DNA of 8,303 bases from Nostocoides sp039812405 (GTDB lineage Bacteria > Actinomycetota > Actinomycetes > Actinomycetales > Dermatophilaceae): NCBI GenBank assembly GCA_039812405.1, contig JBDIAL010000164.1, forward strand, positions 1-8,303. Direction: 5' to 3'. Positions 5,908 to 8,303 of this stretch are shown here, piece by piece; position 1 is the first letter of the stretch, and each line of letters starts with the position of its first letter. A model generated the notes under the pieces. It worked only from the letters and a program-made list of their open reading frames with translations, searched no databases and was not told the DNA's origin. The position numbers and the translations under genes are program-made.

Positions 5908-6912
5908 GTGGCGAGCGAGCCGGTCCCCTGGGAGAGCGCCTGGCAGGAGGCGCTCTACGGCCCGGCCGGGTTCTATCGCACCGGCGCCGGGCCTGCGGGC
6001 CACTTCACGACGGCGAGCCACGGACCCCTCGGCGACGTCCTGGCCGAGGGGCTGGTGCGCCTCGCGGACCGGTATGCCGTGCGCCGGATCGTCGACGTCG
6101 GCGCCGGCCGCGGAGAGCTGCTGGCGGCGCTGGCCCGGCACGACCGGGCCGGCCGGGACCTCCTCGGCGTCGACGTCGTCCCCCGGCCCGACGGCCTCGA
6201 CGACCGAGTCGACTGGCTCGTCGCCGCGGGGGGTGCGGCGCTCCCGGACGACCTCGACGACCTGGATGCCTGTCTCGTCGTCGCGAACGAGTGGCTCGAC
6301 GTCGTCCCGTGCCCGGTCGCCGAGGCGGACGACGGCGGGGCCCTGCGAACGGTGCTCGTCGATCCGGTGACCGGCCGGGAGTCGCTCGGCAACCTGCTCG
6401 GGGACCCGCTCGCCGAGGTCGACGCCGGGTGGGCGGACCGCTGGTGGCCGGCCCGGGGTCCGGGACGCGCCTACCGTCCCGGTGAGCGCGTCGAGATCGG
6501 CCGGCCCCGCGACGCGGCCTGGGCCGACCTCGTCGCACGGCTGCGGTCGGGGCTGGCCGTGGCCGTCGACTACGGGCACCGGGCGGCCGACCGCCCCCGG
6601 GAGGGGACGCTCACGGCATACCGCGCCGGACTCCGGCTCGAGCCGGGCGAGGCGCTCGCCGAGGCCCACCGGGGTGAGGGCCCGGCGGACCTCACCGCCC
6701 ACGTCGCCGTGGACAGCCTCGCGGCCGACCGGCTCCTCACCCAGCGCGACGCGCTCGGCGAGCTGGGCCTCGCGCTCCGGTCTCCGGACCCGGCCCGCGC
6801 ACGGACCGATCCCGCCGCCTACCTCGAGAGCCTGCGTCGCCTCTCGGCGGCGACCGAGCTGCGGCGGCCCGGCGGGCTGGGCGACTTCTGGTGGGCGGTC
6901 GTCGAGCGCTGA
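5908..6912 (+). CDS. MidA/NDUFAF7-family SAM-dependent methyltransferase (DUF185)
   Basis: A 334-residue class I methyltransferase of the DUF185 (MidA, NDUFAF7) family, recognised by its conserved blocks. ALYGPAGFYRT is at 15-25 and GHFTTASHGPLGDVL at 31-45, the N-terminal family signature. VDVGAGRGELLAAL at 62-75 is the SAM-binding loop. ANEWLD at 126-131 replaces the family's NE-x-x-D. VDYGH is at 220-224, GTLTAYR at 233-239, DLTAHVAVDSL at 261-271 and LLTQRDALGELGL at 277-289. The known role is from mitochondria, where NDUFAF7 dimethylates an arginine of NDUFS2 during complex I assembly. Here the next gene is the NDUFS2 homologue NuoD, which strongly suggests the substrate. The GTG start at 5908 is favoured by TAGCCT 6 nt upstream. 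Family confident; NuoD as substrate is inference. Confidence 0.9.
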   Translation: MASEPVPWESAWQEALYGPAGFYRTGAGPAGHFTTASHGPLGDVLAEGLVRLADRYAVRRIVDVGAGRGELLAALARHDRAGRDLLGVDVVPRPDGLDDRVDWLVAAGGAALPDDLDDLDACLVVANEWLDVVPCPVAEADDGGALRTVLVDPVTGRESLGNLLGDPLAEVDAGWADRWWPARGPGRAYRPGERVEIGRPRDAAWADLVARLRSGLAVAVDYGHRAADRPREGTLTAYRAGLRLEPGEALAEAHRGEGPADLTAHVAVDSLAADRLLTQRDALGELGLALRSPDPARARTDPAAYLESLRRLSAATELRRPGGLGDFWWAVVER

Positions 6913-6978
6913 GGGCAGGTCGCCCGGCAGACGCGGACCCACGGCATACGCGAGGGGCCGGCGCACCCGGCTGCCCGG

Positions 6979-6984
6979 CATACT
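6979..6984 (+). promoter_or_regulatory. Possible -10 box of the nuoD-like gene
   Basis: CATACT, a one-mismatch match to TANNNT, ends 7 nt before the ATG at 6992. AGGGG also lies just 1 nt from the ATG, too close for a normal ribosome site. Part of this hexamer belongs to a GGCATAC word that recurs across the window, so the match may be incidental. The gap 6913-6991 also holds a small GCCGG/CCGGC inverted repeat at 6957-6971. Confidence 0.2.
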
Positions 6985-6991
6985 CAGGGGT

Positions 6992-8164
6992 ATGGCCGAC
7001 CCGACCCCGACCCGCGCGCTGACGGTCGGCGTCGGCGCGGGGGGCCTCGCGACGGCCGACATGGTGCTCAACATCGGCCCCCAGCACCCGGCGACGCACG
7101 GCGTCCTGCGCCTCAAGGTCGTCCTCGACGGGGAGCGGGTGCAGTCGGCCGAGCCGGTCGTCGGCTACATGCACCGCGGCGCGGAGAAGCTCTTCGAGGT
7201 CCGCGACTACCGCCAGATCATCGTCCTGGCCAACCGGCACGACTGGCTCTCGGCGTTCGCGAACGAGCTCGGCGTCGTCCTCGGTGTCGAGTCCATGCTC
7301 GGCATGGAGGTCCCCGAGCGGGCCGTGTGGGCGCGCACCCTCCTCGCCGAGCTCAACCGGGTCCTCAACCACCTCATGTTCCTCGGGTCGTACCCCTTGG
7401 AGCTCGGTGCCATCACCCCGATCTTCTACGCGTTCCGCGAGCGCGAGGAGCTGCAGGCGGTCATGGAGGAGGTCTCCGGGGGCCGGATGCACTACATGTT
7501 CAACCGGGTCGGCGGTCTCAAGGCCGACCTGCCCGCCGGCTGGCTCGACCGGGCCTGCGCCGCCGTCGCCGCCGTCCGCCGCCGGCTCCCCGACCTCGAG
7601 TCGCTCATCGTCGGCAACGAGATCCTCGCGGCCCGGACCCGGGGGGTGGGTGTGCTGCCCGTCCCGACGGCCCTCGCCTACGGGGTCTCCGGGCCCATCG
7701 CCCGGGCGAGCGGCGTCGACGTCGACCTGCGGCGCGACGCGCCCTATCTCGCGTATGCCGACCTGTTCGGCCCGGAGGGACCCGGCCGCGTCGTGACCCG
7801 CACCGCCGGCGACTGCCTCGCCCGGCTCGAGGTGCTGCTCGAGCAGACCCGGGTCAGCCTCGACCTCGCCGACCGGTGCGTCGAGGTGCTGCGCACGCTG
7901 CCCCAGGGGCCGGTCAACGTCCGGCTCCCCAAGGTGCTCAAGGTCCCCGAGGGTCAGGTCTACACGGCGACGGAGAACCCGCTCGGCTTCAACGGCTACT
8001 ACCTCGTCTCGCGGGGCGAGAAGACGCCGTGGCGCCTCAAGCTCCGGTCGGCGTCGTTCAACAACGTGGCCGTCCTCGCCGACCTGCTGCCGGGCACCCT
8101 GCTCGCCGACCTCGTGGCCATCCTCGGCTCGATGTTCTTCGTCGTCGGCGACATCGACAAGTGA
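6992..8164 (+). CDS. nuoD: Orphan NuoD-like protein (complex I 49-kDa subunit homologue)
   Basis: A 390-residue NuoD/Nqo4/NDUFS2 homologue, a little shorter than usual (about 409 in Thermus, 440 in M. tuberculosis). Complex I NuoD lines the quinone site in the peripheral arm. Matches run end to end: NIGPQHPATHGVLRL at 27-41, MHRGAEKLFE at 60-69, ELNRVLNHL at 120-128, LELGAITPIFYAFRERE at 136-152, NRVGGLKADLP at 171-181 and VAILGSMFFVVGDIDK at the end. The quinone-ligand histidine is kept (His36), but the partner tyrosine is Trp85 (RHDW for RLDY/RMDY). About 25 residues with the SMEA-x-I-x-HFK segment are missing around 308-321. Arg62 matches the arginine methylated in NDUFS2. No nuoC or nuoE adjoins it. 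The ATG at 6992 is chosen; Met24 at 7061 is a possible alternative. Family sure; membership in a proton-pumping complex I is not. Confidence 0.9.
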   Translation: MADPTPTRALTVGVGAGGLATADMVLNIGPQHPATHGVLRLKVVLDGERVQSAEPVVGYMHRGAEKLFEVRDYRQIIVLANRHDWLSAFANELGVVLGVESMLGMEVPERAVWARTLLAELNRVLNHLMFLGSYPLELGAITPIFYAFREREELQAVMEEVSGGRMHYMFNRVGGLKADLPAGWLDRACAAVAAVRRRLPDLESLIVGNEILAARTRGVGVLPVPTALAYGVSGPIARASGVDVDLRRDAPYLAYADLFGPEGPGRVVTRTAGDCLARLEVLLEQTRVSLDLADRCVEVLRTLPQGPVNVRLPKVLKVPEGQVYTATENPLGFNGYYLVSRGEKTPWRLKLRSASFNNVAVLADLLPGTLLADLVAILGSMFFVVGDIDK

Positions 8165-8169
8165 CGGCC

Positions 8170-8303
8170 GGCCTCCCACGTCCCCGGGCCGACCGGCTGG
8201 CCTCCCACGTCCTCGGCCGACCGGTGGGCCGCCCACCGTCCTGGCTGGCCGACTGGCCACCCACCGTCCCGGCCGGCCGACTGGCCGCCCACCGTCAGAT
8301 CGG
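8170..8303. repeat. Degenerate 28-bp tandem repeat, five units
   Basis: Starting 5 bp after the nuoD stop, units begin at 8170, 8199, 8227, 8255 and 8283 (periods 29, 28, 28, 28); the last is cut by the window edge. Each opens with GGCCNCCCACCGTCC (the first two units read GGCCTCCCACGTCC) and, where complete, contains GGCCGACCGG or GGCCGACTGG. Successive units differ by a few substitutions or one indel. No gene is supported here. There are no unique spacers, so it is not a CRISPR array. It may continue beyond the window. Confidence 0.88.

Larger units (their letters stand above)
28..7759. repeat. Dispersed GTATGCC/GGCATAC word, 15 exact copies
   Basis: Exact copies start at 28, 568, 1586, 2627, 3065, 3359, 4850, 4865, 5239, 5863, 6072, 6615, 6943, 6977 and 7753: six as GTATGCC and nine as GGCATAC on the plus strand. 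Fourteen extend to GTATGCCG, the exception being 2627. Twelve are inside genes and always read in frame as TAT-GCC (Tyr-Ala) or GCA-TAC (Ala-Tyr), both using a codon that is otherwise rare here. Three are intergenic (5863, 6943, 6977). At about 73% GC fewer than one copy would be expected by base composition. Confidence 0.85.

Noticed and set aside
6482..6991. An upstream extension of the nuoD reading frame.
   Set aside because: It overlaps the methyltransferase gene in another frame and has no NuoD similarity; homology begins shortly after ATG 6992.
5779..7116. An N-terminal extension of the DUF2520 gene by about 440 codons.
   Set aside because: It would run antisense through the whole methyltransferase gene; the Rossmann motif sits where expected from the GTG at 5778, which has a promoter-like TAGCGT just upstream.
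6737..8260. Long minus-strand open frame opposite nuoD.
   Set aside because: A shadow of nuoD and of the tandem repeat; composition is unlike a real protein and no family is recognised.
8170..8303. CRISPR array.
   Set aside because: The whole 28-bp unit repeats with gradual drift; there are no constant repeats separated by unique spacers, and no cas genes.

Overview
The window is very GC-rich DNA (roughly 72-74% by eye) with actinobacterial gene content: an Lsr2 nucleoid protein, a LysS close to mycobacterial LysS, and a DUF2520-panC pair. The block DUF2520 - panC - ... - lysS - lsr2 matches the order I remember from Mycobacterium tuberculosis (Rv3603c to Rv3597c). The family is less certain. 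A Micrococcales relative such as Intrasporangiaceae is my guess, from the general look of the genes and a strongly over-used GTATGCCG word.

Layout. Minus strand, from right to left: a DUF2520 Rossmann protein (5778-4888), panC overlapping it by GTGA (4891-3938), a BAAT/dienelactone-type alpha/beta hydrolase (3886-3050), an HSL-type alpha/beta hydrolase (3040-2153), lysS (2101-593), a 59-residue one-helix membrane protein not in the supplied gene calls (591-412), and lsr2 (345-10). Plus strand, diverging from DUF2520 across a 129-bp promoter region: a MidA/NDUFAF7-family (DUF185) methyltransferase (5908-6912), then an orphan NuoD-like protein (6992-8164). A degenerate 28-bp tandem repeat follows to the window edge.

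How the genes work together. The minus-strand block joins pantothenate synthesis, two hydrolases of unknown substrate, lysyl-tRNA charging and chromatin silencing; the two hydrolases sit where M. tuberculosis has panD and coaX. The plus-strand pair is the most interesting part. In mitochondria NDUFAF7 dimethylates one arginine of NDUFS2, the NuoD homologue. Here a homologue of that enzyme lies directly upstream of a NuoD that keeps this arginine (Arg62), but has Trp85 in place of the quinone-site tyrosine and lacks the usual SMEA-x-I-x-HFK segment.

Regulation. Three genes that head units (lysS, DUF2520, methyltransferase) begin with GTG and have a TANNNT hexamer ending 6-7 nt upstream, as in leaderless actinobacterial transcripts; nuoD has a weaker version. 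A perfect 16-bp palindrome lies in the middle of the divergent promoter region. No rRNA, tRNA, CRISPR array or insertion sequence was recognised.
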